A stretch of 64,000 bases of DNA, taken from the NCBI RefSeq assembly GCF_000148995.1, contig NZ_GL538352.1, positions 372,001-436,000 on the forward strand, in the 5' to 3' direction. Under the pieces are notes generated by a model. The model saw nothing but the letters and a program-made list of their open reading frames with translations, made no database searches and was not told the DNA's origin. The stretch is from Listeria grayi DSM 20601 (GTDB lineage Bacteria; Bacillota; Bacilli; Lactobacillales; Listeriaceae). A program made the position numbers and the translations under genes. Numbering within the stretch: position 1 is the first letter of the stretch; every line of letters begins with the position of its first letter. Shown in pieces: positions 9,234 through 18,420 of this stretch.

Positions 9234-9262
9234 TTGTGAGGACACTAAAAACATGGTATGCT
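9234..9262 (+). promoter_or_regulatory. ptsHI promoter
   Basis: TTGTGA - 17 bp - TATGCT. The start point would be near 9269, giving an 80-base leader before ptsH. Confidence 0.65.
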
Positions 9263-9348
9263 TTTTAATTGAGAGATAGTCTTTTATACTGATTATTTTT
9301 GGTCTAAAAGGTTACTAAATAAATTTCTTTATGAAGGAGAATGTTAAT

Positions 9349-9615
9349 ATGGAACAAGCAAGTTTTGTAGTAATCGATGAAACAGGTATTCACGCTCGCC
9401 CCGCAACACTTTTAGTGCAAGCAGCTAGCAAATATAGCTCGGATGTACAAATTGAGTATACTGGTAAAAAAGTAAACCTTAAATCTATCATGGGCGTTAT
9501 GTCTTTAGGTATTGGCAAAGGTGCTGACATTACTATCTATACAGATGGTAGCGACGAAAAAGAAGCAATCGAAGGACTAACGGAAGTGCTGAAGAAAGAA
9601 GGCTTGGCTGAATAA
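9349..9615 (+). CDS. ptsH: Phosphocarrier protein HPr
   Basis: HPr passes phosphate from enzyme I to sugar-specific EIIA proteins, and as HPr-Ser46-P acts as co-repressor of CcpA in Firmicutes. The protein has 88 residues with the catalytic His15 in GIHARPAT and the regulatory Ser46 in [11 protein letters not shown]. The ATG at 9349 has AAGGAG upstream and gives exactly this numbering. The stop overlaps the ptsI start by one base (TAATG), so the two are translationally coupled. Confidence 0.97.
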   Translation: MEQASFVVIDETGIHARPATLLVQAASKYSSDVQIEYTGKKVNLKSIMGVMSLGIGKGADITIYTDGSDEKEAIEGLTEVLKKEGLAE

Positions 9616-11333
9616 TGGCTAAAGAGTTGAAAGGTATCGCAGCATCTGATGGGATTGCAATTGCGAAAGCTTATCTACTCGTGGAACCTGATCTTTCTTT
9701 TGAAAAATCAGAGGTGGCTGATGTTGAAAGTGAAGTAAAACGTTTTCAAGATGCAGTTGCAATTTCGAAACAAGAGTTAGAAAAGATTCGTAATAAAGCA
9801 GCTGAAGATTTAGGTGAAGATAAAGCACAGATTTTTGATGCACATCTTTTAGTACTTAACGATCCTGAATTGGTAGGACCAATTGAAGAAGCGATCAAAT
9901 CGAGCAATGTAAACGCTGAATCTGCACTACATGATACGACGGATACATTTATCGCAATGTTTGAAGGGATGGACAACGAATATATGCGTGAACGCGCAGC
10001 TGATATTCGTGACGTACGTAAGCGGGTACTTTCCCACTTATTAGGTGTTTCTATTCCAAATCCTTCTCTGATTGACGAAGAAGTTGTTGTTGTGGCAGAG
10101 GACTTAACTCCTTCTGATACAGCACAATTGAACCGCAATTTCGTGAAGGGCTTTGTAACAGACATTGGCGGACGTACATCACATTCCGCTATTATGGCTC
10201 GTTCGCTTGAAATTCCTGCGATCGTGGGAACAAAAGAAGTAACGCATCATGTAGCAAAAAATGATATGGTGATCATCGATGGCCTTGAAGGTAACGTGAT
10301 CATCCATCCAACAGAAGAACAATTAGCACATTACCGTAAAGTACAAACAGATTTTGCTGCACAGCAAGCAGAATGGGAAAAGCTTAAAAATGAAAAAACG
10401 GTCTCTAAAGACGGTGTTCATGTTGAGCTTGCAGCAAATATCGGTACTCCAACGGACTTGACTGGCGTTATTGCTAACGGCGGAGAAGCTGTCGGTCTAT
10501 ACCGTACAGAATTCTTATATATGGGTCGTGACAACTTCCCGACTGAAGAAGAACAATTTGAAGCTTACAAAGCAGTTCTTTCCGGCATGGAAGGAAAATC
10601 TGTTGTTGTTCGTACACTTGATATCGGTGGAGATAAAACACTCCCTTATTTAGACTTGCCGGAAGAAATGAACCCATTCTTGGGATTCCGTGCGATCCGT
10701 CTTTGCTTTGCAAACGAGGATCTATTCCGCACACAATTGCGCGCGTTACTCCGTGCTAGCATCTTTGGAAACCTTAAGATCATGTTCCCGATGATTGCTA
10801 CTGTTGGCGAATTCCGCGATGCAAAGGCAATTTTAGAAGACGAAAAGAAAAAATTAATAGCTGATGGAGTAGAAGTTTCCGACTCTATCGAATTAGGTAT
10901 CATGATCGAGATTCCTGCTGCGGCAGTTCTTGCTGATCAGTTTGCTAAAGAAGTTGATTTCTTCTCCATTGGAACAAATGACTTGATCCAATACACAATG
11001 GCAGCTGACCGCATGAACGAACGTGTTTCTTACCTATACCAACCGTATAACCCATCGATCTTACGTTTAGTTAAAAACGTGATCGATGCTTCTCACAAAG
11101 AAGGAAAATGGACTGGTATGTGTGGGGAGATGGCAGGTGATCAAACTGCAGTCCCATTGTTACTAGGACTAGGTTTAGATGAATTTTCGATGAGTGCTTC
11201 CAGCATTTTGAAATCTCGTTCCTTGCTTAAACGTTTAAACAAGAGCGATATGGAAAAATTAGCAGCAGAAGCATTGAATCAATCAACAGCTGAAGAAGTT
11301 GTTGCATTAGTTGAAAAATATATAGCAGAATAA
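9615..11333 (+). CDS. ptsI: Phosphoenolpyruvate-protein phosphotransferase (enzyme I)
   Basis: Enzyme I takes phosphate from PEP and passes it to HPr, driving all PTS sugar uptake. At 572 residues it is full length. The N-terminal domain carries the phosphorylated histidine in [13 protein letters not shown] near residue 190. The C-terminal PEP-binding barrel shows LYRTEFLYM near 295, GFRAIR, and the signature [19 protein letters not shown] near 455, with the late MCGEMAGD active-site cysteine. It is the second gene of the ptsHI operon, with a strong terminator after it. Confidence 0.97.
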   Translation: MAKELKGIAASDGIAIAKAYLLVEPDLSFEKSEVADVESEVKRFQDAVAISKQELEKIRNKAAEDLGEDKAQIFDAHLLVLNDPELVGPIEEAIKSSNVNAESALHDTTDTFIAMFEGMDNEYMRERAADIRDVRKRVLSHLLGVSIPNPSLIDEEVVVVAEDLTPSDTAQLNRNFVKGFVTDIGGRTSHSAIMARSLEIPAIVGTKEVTHHVAKNDMVIIDGLEGNVIIHPTEEQLAHYRKVQTDFAAQQAEWEKLKNEKTVSKDGVHVELAANIGTPTDLTGVIANGGEAVGLYRTEFLYMGRDNFPTEEEQFEAYKAVLSGMEGKSVVVRTLDIGGDKTLPYLDLPEEMNPFLGFRAIRLCFANEDLFRTQLRALLRASIFGNLKIMFPMIATVGEFRDAKAILEDEKKKLIADGVEVSDSIELGIMIEIPAAAVLADQFAKEVDFFSIGTNDLIQYTMAADRMNERVSYLYQPYNPSILRLVKNVIDASHKEGKWTGMCGEMAGDQTAVPLLLGLGLDEFSMSASSILKSRSLLKRLNKSDMEKLAAEALNQSTAEEVVALVEKYIAE

Positions 11334-11343
11334 ATAATCTGTT

Positions 11344-11380
11344 AAAAGTGCGGACTCATTGGAGTTCGCACTTTTTTATT
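11344..11380 (+). terminator. ptsHI terminator
   Basis: A 14-bp stem AAAAGTGCGGACTC/GAGTTCGCACTTTT (one G-U pair), loop ATTG, then a T run. Confidence 0.9.
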
Positions 11381-11400
11381 GTGTTATAAATTCTTATATG

Positions 11401-11418
11401 CTAATATAAACATATTAG
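11401..11418. promoter_or_regulatory. Candidate operator of the metal-sensor operon
   Basis: A perfect inverted repeat CTAATAT-AAAC-ATATTAG lies 28 bases before the GTG start, where ArsR/SmtB-family repressors usually bind their own promoters. Confidence 0.55.
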
Positions 11419-11445
11419 TAGAAATTGATATAAGGAGGGCTTCTT

Positions 11446-11760
11446 GTGAACGAAAATGAATTGCGTTTAAAATTGATCCATGCGTTCTCTAATCCGATAC
11501 GCATTCAAATTTTAGAATTATTGAAAGTTGAACCATTAAGTGTGGGTGAGATCGTCACACAAGTAAAAGGCACTCAATCAAATATCTCCCAGCACCTTGC
11601 TTGTTTGAGAGGCTGTGGCCTGGTAGAAAAAGAGAACATTGGCAAGTTTGTTTATTATAAAATCACCAATGATAAAATCAAAACGATGTTGGCGCTGCTA
11701 GACGGGATCGTTGCAGACATCCACACAGACTTAGAAACATGCGAATATGACATTGATTAA
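11446..11760 (+). CDS. ArsR/SmtB-family metal-sensing repressor, CmtR-like
   Basis: This 104-residue winged-helix repressor has its recognition helix around residues 43-57 (GTQSNISQHLACLRGCGLV). The three cysteines C53, C57 and C99 reproduce the spacing of mycobacterial CmtR, where two cysteines in the recognition-helix LSCLRGCGLV segment and one near the C-terminus bind Cd(II)/Pb(II). That differs from the alpha-3N site of staphylococcal CadC. The GTG start follows AAGGAGGG. It sits 14 bases upstream of the P1B ATPase, so release of repression by Cd/Pb is the likely control. The metal assignment is inference from cysteine placement. Confidence 0.88.
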   Translation: MNENELRLKLIHAFSNPIRIQILELLKVEPLSVGEIVTQVKGTQSNISQHLACLRGCGLVEKENIGKFVYYKITNDKIKTMLALLDGIVADIHTDLETCEYDID

Positions 11761-11774
11761 GGAGTGAAGCGACA

Positions 11775-14075
11775 ATGACAGCAAATTACAAAAAGTTTTA
11801 TCAAGTTACTGGCATGGACTGTTCATCATGTGCGAAGACAATTGAAAAAGGGCTGGCAAAACTTCCCGATATCAAAGCTGCTTCGGTACAATTCACTTCC
11901 GGAAAACTGGAAGTCGAAGCTGAAGACAAAGCAGCATTCACTGCAGTACCAAAACAAGTGGAGCGGCTTGGTTATGGAATAATAGATGCTGACATTCAAG
12001 CTGAGACTTTCCGAATTGACGGTATGGACTGTGGAAATTGCGCCAAAACGATTGAAAAAGGCATCAAGCAGTTAGCGGATGTCGAAAGTGCCGACGTCCA
12101 ATTTGCTTCTGGGGAAATGGTTGTCAGACATACGACCACAGCAGAGATCATTGCTGATAAAGTGGCAAAGCTGGGCTATACGGCAACCTTAGCAAAAGAA
12201 GCTGAAACACACACAGAGAACTCGAAATGGCGGAAGCATGCACCGCTTTTGGCTGCTACTGTAGCGATTTTTGGTGGCTTCTTGGCTACATATCTCTTTC
12301 ATGCACCAACCACAGCAGCAGTCTTTTTTCTACTCTGCTTAGCGATCAGCGGTTTTCATCCTGCTAAAAGCGCCATTTATGCGATCCGAGCAAGGTCACT
12401 GGATATGAATGTATTGATGTCCGCCGCTGCGATTGGAGCAGTTCTCATTGGAGAATGGTCAGAAGGCGCGACGGTAGTATGGTTATTTGCGATCGGCTCT
12501 TACTTGCAAAACCGTTCCATTGAAACCACCCGGACCTCACTTCGTAATTTAATGAAACTGACACCCAAAGAAGCGATCATTGTAGAAAATGGGGAAACAG
12601 TGAGTCGACCAATCAAAGCAGTCGCTATTGGGACGATCGTTTTAGTAAGGGCAGGCGACAAAATACCCTTAGATGGCATTATCCAGTCGGGCAACTCTTT
12701 CATAAATCAAGCGCCGATCACAGGCGAATCGATACCGGTAAGTAAACAGGCAGGAGATCAAGTTTTCGCTGGTACGATCAATGAAGAAGGGCTTTTGAAA
12801 ATTCGCGTGACAAAAACAGCAGATCAAAGTACAATCGCCCAGATCATTCACTTAGTAGAAGAAGCGCAAGCGAAAAAGGCGCCTACAGAAGCTTTCATCG
12901 ACAAGTTTGCAGCTATCTATACACCAATTGTATTCCTACTTGCTTTCGCTGTGATGATCGTGCCGCCACTGGTAGGCATCGGCAGCTGGAATGAATGGAT
13001 CTATAAAGGGTTGGAACTGCTCGTTATCGCTTGTCCATGCGCCTTAGTGATTTCCACGCCAGTAGCGATCGTTTCTGCGATCGGACGGGCTGCATCGAAC
13101 GGCGTGTTGGTAAAAGGTGGAACAGCGCTTGAAGCAGCAAGTAAAATTTCGGCGGTGGCATTCGATAAAACAGGGACACTGACTAAAGGAAAACCAAGAG
13201 TAACAGCGGTAGAAGTATTTTCTGGCTCAGAAGAAACACTGCTCCAACTGGCTTACACGCTCGAACAATATTCTTCGCATCCACTAGCAGCTGCAATTTT
13301 AGCCGAAAGTGAAAAAAGAAGTCTACAGCCGTTGGACAGTGAAGATCATCGCAACCAAGTCGGCAACGGTGTGACCGCCATAATAGCGAACGAGCGTTAT
13401 TTCGCCGGAAAGCCAGCTCATTATGAGGAAACTTTGACAGAAGTGCAGCGCCAGCATATCGAAGCTCAGAAACAAGCAGGACAGACAGTGATCGCAATTG
13501 GTACGCTGACCGAGCTCATTGGGATCATCGGTGTCGCAGATGAGCTTCGTGAAGATCTTCCTACCGTAATGAATAAATTAAATCTGCTAGGGATCAAAGA
13601 GAAAATGTTACTGACAGGCGATAATCAGCAGACGGCTGAAGTGATCGCAAAACAAGCAGCAATCGACCACGTATATGCAGAACTACTGCCCGCAGATAAA
13701 ATGACCAGTATTGCAGCGATGCAGAAGAAACACCATGTAGCCATGGTCGGCGATGGGATCAATGATGCTCCAGCTTTGGCAGCAGCAGATTTGGGAATAG
13801 CTGTCAAAGGCGCAGGAACAGATACAGCGATGGAAGCGGCAGATGTTGTTCTAATGGCAGAAAGTCTGGAAAAGTTACCTTTTGTATTTCGGCTAAGTAA
13901 GCGCACGATGCAGATCATCAAGCAAAATATCATTTTTGCGATCATCATAAAAGCATTAGCGTTCGCACTGGTTTTCCCAGGCTGGATGACACTTTGGATG
14001 GCGGTTTTAAGTGATTCAGGAGCTGCGGTACTTGTCGTACTGAATGCACTCCGTTTGGTACGAACAAAAGACTGA
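11775..14075 (+). CDS. cadA: P1B-type heavy-metal ATPase (CadA/ZntA type) with two HMA domains
   Basis: This 766-residue efflux pump has two N-terminal heavy-metal-associated domains, with GMDCSSC near residue 14 and GMDCGNC near 83. Eight membrane helices follow. Other motifs are the actuator loop TGES, the intramembrane metal site ACPCAL near 420, the phosphorylated aspartate in DKTGTLT, the nucleotide-binding HPLAAAI, and the hinge GDGINDAPAL. CPC and the upstream CmtR-like regulator point to Cd/Zn/Pb export; copper pumps also use CPC, so the metal is not proven. AAGGAG precedes the ATG. Two HMA domains are more than most Firmicute CadA proteins carry. Confidence 0.93.
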   Translation: MTANYKKFYQVTGMDCSSCAKTIEKGLAKLPDIKAASVQFTSGKLEVEAEDKAAFTAVPKQVERLGYGIIDADIQAETFRIDGMDCGNCAKTIEKGIKQLADVESADVQFASGEMVVRHTTTAEIIADKVAKLGYTATLAKEAETHTENSKWRKHAPLLAATVAIFGGFLATYLFHAPTTAAVFFLLCLAISGFHPAKSAIYAIRARSLDMNVLMSAAAIGAVLIGEWSEGATVVWLFAIGSYLQNRSIETTRTSLRNLMKLTPKEAIIVENGETVSRPIKAVAIGTIVLVRAGDKIPLDGIIQSGNSFINQAPITGESIPVSKQAGDQVFAGTINEEGLLKIRVTKTADQSTIAQIIHLVEEAQAKKAPTEAFIDKFAAIYTPIVFLLAFAVMIVPPLVGIGSWNEWIYKGLELLVIACPCALVISTPVAIVSAIGRAASNGVLVKGGTALEAASKISAVAFDKTGTLTKGKPRVTAVEVFSGSEETLLQLAYTLEQYSSHPLAAAILAESEKRSLQPLDSEDHRNQVGNGVTAIIANERYFAGKPAHYEETLTEVQRQHIEAQKQAGQTVIAIGTLTELIGIIGVADELREDLPTVMNKLNLLGIKEKMLLTGDNQQTAEVIAKQAAIDHVYAELLPADKMTSIAAMQKKHHVAMVGDGINDAPALAAADLGIAVKGAGTDTAMEAADVVLMAESLEKLPFVFRLSKRTMQIIKQNIIFAIIIKALAFALVFPGWMTLWMAVLSDSGAAVLVVLNALRLVRTKD

Positions 14076-14088
14076 ACATGGCTGAATG

Positions 14089-14118
14089 TTGAATTTCTGC
14101 TCAATAGCAAGGTATAAT
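14089..14118 (+). promoter_or_regulatory. Promoter of the DUF218 gene
   Basis: TTGAAT - 18 bp - TATAAT, in the gap after cadA. Confidence 0.7.
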
Positions 14119-14149
14119 AAAAGAAAAGGATAGTGGGGATGTCGCGTTG

Positions 14150-15169
14150 ATGTATATACTAGCTTTAAGTCTGCTGATCGGCTTTTTGCTGCTGCATATC
14201 TGGGAAAAGAGAAGAATAATCAACGGTATGGTGCTTACAGCAGGAATCTTCTTATTGGTCATCGCAATTTTGTTGCAGCTATATGCGTTTGATAACCAAA
14301 TCGTCACGATTGTTACCAGCGCGATCTTATTGTTGCTGCTTAGTTTATTGCCCTTCTTTGTAATCGGAATCGCCATTATGTTGATTTTAAATGGCACGAA
14401 CATGGTGAAAAAAGAAGGACGGCGCCTTGCCAACATGTTGCCGATGCTAGCAGGCTTTGCGGTATTGATTATTGTGATCGGTGTTTTGACGGTACTGCTC
14501 GCGCATCCAGATACGTGGTTAGAAAATATCGTTCTCGGGCTTTTGATAATCATTGCCTATGTCACTTTCTTACTCGTTTCCTTCTTGCTGTCGACCATTA
14601 TCTATCAATACAATGGACCGCGCTTGAATAAAGATTTTATTATCGTGCTAGGCTGTGGTTTGAAAGGGAAAAAAGTACCGCAACTATTGGCGAACAGGCT
14701 GGATAAAGCGATCCAATTTCATCGGAAGCAGCAGAAAAAACGCGGACGGACTGCTACGTTTATCGTTTCCGGCGGTAAGGGGCCGAATGAAGAAATAGCA
14801 GAAGCTAGAGCGATGCAAGCTTATTTGATCGATAAAGGGATTCCGAAAGAACAAATTTTCATGGAAGCAGACTCTACGAACACCGAAGAAAACATGCAGT
14901 TCTCGAAAAAGCTGATGACCTCGATCCAAAAAAACTTCAAAAGCGTATTTGTTACCAATAACTTTCACCTTTTCCGTGCCAGCATCTATGCGAGAAAAGC
15001 AGGATTAGATGCGCAAGGAATCGGCGGGAAAACGGCACTTTATTATTTACCGACTGCGCTGCTTAGAGAATTTATCGCTGTATTATTTTTATATCGAAAA
15101 GCCCACATCACGGTACTGATCCTGCTATTGGCAGCATTTAGTATTTATGTGATCGCGGGTCACTTATGA
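14150..15169 (+). CDS. DUF218 / YdcF-like membrane protein
   Basis: The N-terminal half has about five hydrophobic helices. The C-terminal half is a DUF218 (YdcF/SanA-like) domain with FIIVLGCGLKGKKVPQLL, FIVSGGKGPNEEIAEA, MEADSTNTEENMQFS and TNNFHLFRA, followed by a final helix. DUF218 proteins are implicated in cell-envelope functions, but no reaction is established here. The start is ambiguous: TTG at 14147 and ATG at 14150 are adjacent, both after a weak GTGGGGA site. The dehydrogenase follows after 15 bases, so the two may be co-transcribed. Confidence 0.85.
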   Translation: MYILALSLLIGFLLLHIWEKRRIINGMVLTAGIFLLVIAILLQLYAFDNQIVTIVTSAILLLLLSLLPFFVIGIAIMLILNGTNMVKKEGRRLANMLPMLAGFAVLIIVIGVLTVLLAHPDTWLENIVLGLLIIIAYVTFLLVSFLLSTIIYQYNGPRLNKDFIIVLGCGLKGKKVPQLLANRLDKAIQFHRKQQKKRGRTATFIVSGGKGPNEEIAEARAMQAYLIDKGIPKEQIFMEADSTNTEENMQFSKKLMTSIQKNFKSVFVTNNFHLFRASIYARKAGLDAQGIGGKTALYYLPTALLREFIAVLFLYRKAHITVLILLLAAFSIYVIAGHL

Positions 15170-15184
15170 AGGAGTGAAGTTGAA

Positions 15185-16045
15185 ATGACGAAAATCGGAT
15201 TTATCGGAACAGGCGTAATGGGGTCTAGTATGGCGTACCGTTTATTGAAAGCAGGGCATGAACTTCATGTTTATACGCGTACAAAAGCAAAAGCAGCCGG
15301 ACTGCTTGGTCATGGCGCGATCTGGAAAGAAACACCGCAAGCAATTGCTCAAAATGTGGATGTTGTGATCACTATGATCGGCTATCCGTCTGATGTTGAA
15401 ACGATCTATTTGGAAGAAGGTGGACTGCTTGAAAATTTGGCAGCAGGGAAACTTGCTATTGATATGACGACTTCTTCGCCGACACTTGCAGCTAGAATCG
15501 CCGAAGAAGCTGGAGAAAAAGGCGTTTTGGCGCTGGATGCACCCGTTTCCGGCGGTGATATCGGCGCAGCAAATGGAGCGCTTTCAATCATGGTTGGAGG
15601 CACACAAGAAGCATTTGAAAAGGCGCGGCCATTATTTGAAGTGATGGGGAAAACGATTCAACTGCAAGGTGGTCCAGGGGCTGGGCAGCATACTAAAATG
15701 GTCAATCAGATCGCGATTGCTTCCAATATGATCGGTGTGACAGAAGCGCTATTTTATGCTGAAAATGCGGGACTTGATCCAAATACGGTGCTTGCATCGA
15801 TCCAATCGGGAGCAGCTGGAAGTTGGTCGCTTAGCAATTTGACACCGCGGGTTATCAAAGACGATCTCGAACCAGGCTTTTTCATCAAACACTTTATCAA
15901 AGATATGCGGATCGCACTTGATGAAGCGAAACGAATGGAGTTGAAACTGCCTGGACTAGAACTTGCCGAACAAATGTATCAAAAACTTGCTGATAATGGG
16001 TTAAGTGAAAAGGGAACGCAGGCACTGATCCATTATTACCGTTAA
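15185..16045 (+). CDS. NAD(P)-dependent beta-hydroxyacid dehydrogenase (3-hydroxyisobutyrate dehydrogenase-like)
   Basis: The protein has 286 residues. The N-terminal Rossmann fold has GFIGTGVMGSSMAYRLL at residues 5-21. The family motif DAPVSGGDIGAANG lies near 119-132, and the catalytic lysine sits in GAGQHTKMVNQI near 165-176. The family reduces or oxidises beta-hydroxyacids such as 3-hydroxyisobutyrate, tartronate semialdehyde or succinic semialdehyde; the substrate cannot be told here. GAAGGAGTG precedes the ATG. It may be co-transcribed with DUF218 upstream and speG 18 bases downstream. Confidence 0.9.
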   Translation: MTKIGFIGTGVMGSSMAYRLLKAGHELHVYTRTKAKAAGLLGHGAIWKETPQAIAQNVDVVITMIGYPSDVETIYLEEGGLLENLAAGKLAIDMTTSSPTLAARIAEEAGEKGVLALDAPVSGGDIGAANGALSIMVGGTQEAFEKARPLFEVMGKTIQLQGGPGAGQHTKMVNQIAIASNMIGVTEALFYAENAGLDPNTVLASIQSGAAGSWSLSNLTPRVIKDDLEPGFFIKHFIKDMRIALDEAKRMELKLPGLELAEQMYQKLADNGLSEKGTQALIHYYR

Positions 16046-16063
16046 GAAAAAGGAGCACAAATT

Positions 16064-16585
16064 ATGGAAACAACAATCAAACTAAAACCATTAGAACACA
16101 AAGATCTCTCCTTTATTCATTCACTCAACAATAATTATTCGATCATGTCTTATTGGTTTGAAGAACCGTATGAATCCTTTGCGGAACTCGAGAGTTTATA
16201 CAATAAGCATATCCATGATGACACGGAACGCCGCTTCATCATAACAAATGAGGAGCAATATGTCGGCTTGATCGAATTAGTCGAGTTAGATTATATTCAT
16301 CGAAAAGCTGAGCTGCAGATCATCATCTCGCCGAATTATCAAGGCAATGGTTTTTCAAAACAGGCGATCTACAAAGCATTACAATACGCTTTTCAAATTT
16401 TGAATCTACATAAAGTGTATCTGATCGTCAGCAATTTCAATGAAAAGGCCATCCATATCTATGAAAAGATGGGCTTTACTAAAGAAGGCGTCTTGCGGGA
16501 AGAGTTTTATGTCAATGGCGCTTATCAAGATGCGACACGAATGAGCATCTTTAAACGCGAATTTCATAAGTGGTATACCAATTAA
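16064..16585 (+). CDS. speG: Spermidine N1-acetyltransferase
   Basis: This 173-residue GNAT enzyme is strikingly close to E. coli SpeG as I remember it: [24 protein letters not shown] near residues 30-53, [23 protein letters not shown] near 85-101 (acetyl-CoA site), and [26 protein letters not shown]. SpeG acetylates spermidine or spermine to relieve polyamine toxicity. No polyamine biosynthesis gene is nearby. AAGGAGC precedes the ATG, and a bidirectional terminator follows. Confidence 0.9.
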   Translation: METTIKLKPLEHKDLSFIHSLNNNYSIMSYWFEEPYESFAELESLYNKHIHDDTERRFIITNEEQYVGLIELVELDYIHRKAELQIIISPNYQGNGFSKQAIYKALQYAFQILNLHKVYLIVSNFNEKAIHIYEKMGFTKEGVLREEFYVNGAYQDATRMSIFKREFHKWYTN

Positions 16586-16625
16586 AAAGAACCGCTCCGG
16601 GTTATGCTTCGGAGCGGTTCTTTTT
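16584..16625. terminator. Bidirectional terminator speG/patA
   Basis: A 13-bp stem AAGAACCGCTCCG with its complement, 10-base loop, A run before and T run after; serves both convergent genes. Confidence 0.92.
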
Positions 16626-16627
16626 AA

Positions 16628-17785
16628 TCAATAATCTTGTTTTTCCATAAACGCAACCATGCGTTCCATTGCTTCAACCAGCAAGTGGAAAGATGCTGCA
16701 TAAGAAAGCCGGAAGTAACGAGAACCATTTACCGAGAACGCCTCTCCCGGAACGACTGCTACTTTCGCTTCCTCTGCTAATTTCACGGCCCAGTCAAATG
16801 AATCAAGCGGCACAGTATCAGGAAGTTTTACAAAAAAGTAAAATGCGCCGTCAGGAGGAATGATCTCGAATCCCATTTTTTTCAAACGGTCTTCGATGAA
16901 CTGAGCCCGCGATGCATATTCTGTCCGCATCAACACGGCATCTTCTTTTCCGTTTGTCAGAGCTTCCAGTGCGGCTTTTTGTGAAATCGAACTGGCACAG
17001 GTGACTGTATATTGATGAACCTTCAACATTTCGGTGATCAAACGCTTATTCGCCATGAGGAATCCGATTCGAAAGCCGATCATGGCATGTGACTTCGAAA
17101 GTCCATTTACAACGATGGTTTGCTCCGGCAATAGATTAGCGATCGAATAGTGACCGTCTGGGAAGTAAGTAAGTTCGCTGTAGATCTCATCGGCAAGCAG
17201 ATAAATTCCTGTTCCTTCTAAAACAGCAGCAATTTCCGCTAACTCCGCTTTTGACATCGTAACTCCGGTCGGATTGGAAGGATAGGGCAGGATAACTGCC
17301 TTTGTTTTTGGTGTGATCGCCGCTCGCAATGCTTCGGCTGTCAATTTATAATGGCTTTCAGTAGTATCGACTTTGACTGGTAGCGCATCGGCTAAAACGA
17401 TATGTGGCTCGTAGCCGGGATAGATTGGATCAGGCAAGATCACTTCATCACCTGCTTCTAAAATCGTCTGCAGCGCGATCGCGATCGCTTCTGTCGCCCC
17501 AACTGTCACAATGATCTCCTCTTTATGGAAAGGCAAATGATATTTTTCGGTAAAATAGTGCTCCGCCGCTTCCAATAATTCAGGATCTCCCTGATTCGGT
17601 GTGTAATTGGTAAAATTAGTTTCGATCGCATGAATAGCCGCTTGTTTGATATGCTCAGGCGGCGGAAAGTCTGGTTCTCCTAAAGTTAGTTTGATGATAC
17701 CATCGATTGAAGAGACCCGGTTATTAAATTTGCGAATGCCGCTCATTTGGATCTTGTCCAAAGAGGCACGAATTGCTTTTGACAT
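16628..17785 (-). CDS. patA: N-acetyl-L,L-diaminopimelate aminotransferase (PatA-like)
   Basis: This 385-residue fold-type I PLP aminotransferase shows KLTLGEPDFPPPEHIKQ-type N-terminal residues (ITLGEPDFP), PYPSNPTG, and the PLP lysine in NGLSKSHAMIGFRIG. In the acetylase branch of lysine synthesis PatA converts N-acetyl-2-amino-6-oxopimelate to N-acetyl-LL-diaminopimelate. DapH and DapL, the steps before and after it, are encoded 3-5 kb away, which supports this assignment over a generic aspartate aminotransferase. The ATG at 17785 has GGGGTG upstream; five residues earlier another in-frame ATG exists. Confidence 0.87.
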   Translation of the reverse strand: MSKAIRASLDKIQMSGIRKFNNRVSSIDGIIKLTLGEPDFPPPEHIKQAAIHAIETNFTNYTPNQGDPELLEAAEHYFTEKYHLPFHKEEIIVTVGATEAIAIALQTILEAGDEVILPDPIYPGYEPHIVLADALPVKVDTTESHYKLTAEALRAAITPKTKAVILPYPSNPTGVTMSKAELAEIAAVLEGTGIYLLADEIYSELTYFPDGHYSIANLLPEQTIVVNGLSKSHAMIGFRIGFLMANKRLITEMLKVHQYTVTCASSISQKAALEALTNGKEDAVLMRTEYASRAQFIEDRLKKMGFEIIPPDGAFYFFVKLPDTVPLDSFDWAVKLAEEAKVAVVPGEAFSVNGSRYFRLSYAASFHLLVEAMERMVAFMEKQDY

Positions 17786-17830
17786 CTCATGACACCCCAT
17801 TTATTTTTGTTCCCACCTATCATACCATAA

Positions 17831-18244
17831 TTAATTGAAATACGGGCAGGTACTTTGATAAGTAGGCTTTTTCCGAGGTGTTTGAGTCTGGGTATCTGTA
17901 TAATTTTGAATGATAAATTTGGCGCGCGATAATGACATATGGAAATCATGCTTTTTATGGATGCTCTGCTGAGCGCCAAGGTGTTTCAACGAAAGCAGAT
18001 CTTGTTTGTCGGCTGGCAAGTGAAAAAGGAAGTCTTGGCAGGCGATAAGCACAGTGGAGTGTTGATAGCAATGTTTCGGGTTTTTAGAAAACTGTAGCCC
18101 GACTTTTTGCGCGCGTTTTTCTGCCAACAATTTGAGCAGTGCTGCTTTTTTTAGCTGATATAAAAATCGCGTATCTAGTGCTGTTTTACTATGCCGATTT
18201 ATAATAAAAACGGCTCTTGCGATCGTTTCTGTCTCAAACTCCAT
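17831..18244 (-). CDS. ykyB: YkyB family protein
   Basis: The protein has 137 residues. It matches Bacillus YkyB as remembered: IARAVFIINRHSKTA at the start, KKAALLKLLAEKRAQKVGLQFSKNP in the middle, then STVLIACQDFLFHLP and HMSLSRAKFIIQNY. Function is unknown. It lies 45 bases upstream of patA on the same strand, so both may share a transcript. The ATG at 18244 follows GAGGTGATGAGG; other in-frame starts lie at 18250 and 18262. Confidence 0.85.
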   Translation of the reverse strand: MEFETETIARAVFIINRHSKTALDTRFLYQLKKAALLKLLAEKRAQKVGLQFSKNPKHCYQHSTVLIACQDFLFHLPADKQDLLSLKHLGAQQSIHKKHDFHMSLSRAKFIIQNYTDTQTQTPRKKPTYQSTCPYFN

Positions 18245-18338
18245 CCTCATCACCTCTTCCAAAATTTGTCATTCCATTCGTTATTATAACTTATTAATAG
18301 AAAAAAGCAAACAATCTGACAATTATCCAAAATTTTTC

Positions 18339-18367
18339 TTGCGCTTTCTAGTAAGATAAGATACAAT
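18339..18367 (+). promoter_or_regulatory. Promoter of the 71-aa gene
   Basis: TTGCGC - 17 bp - TACAAT, followed after 6 bases by a Fur box. Confidence 0.75.
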
Positions 18368-18373
18368 TACTTT

Positions 18374-18392
18374 AATAATGATAATCATTTTC
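18374..18392. promoter_or_regulatory. Fur box
   Basis: AATAATGATAATCATTTTC matches the 19-bp Fur consensus GATAATGATAATCATTATC at 17 positions. It covers the expected transcription start downstream of TACAAT, an arrangement that gives repression when iron is replete. Confidence 0.88.
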
Positions 18393-18420
18393 ATTTGCAG
18401 ATAGGAAGAGGTGCTGATAG

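Noticed and set aside
9615-11333. Several long opposite-strand frames within ptsI and other highly expressed genes
   Set aside because: They lack ribosome binding sites and are explained by codon bias of the real genes.
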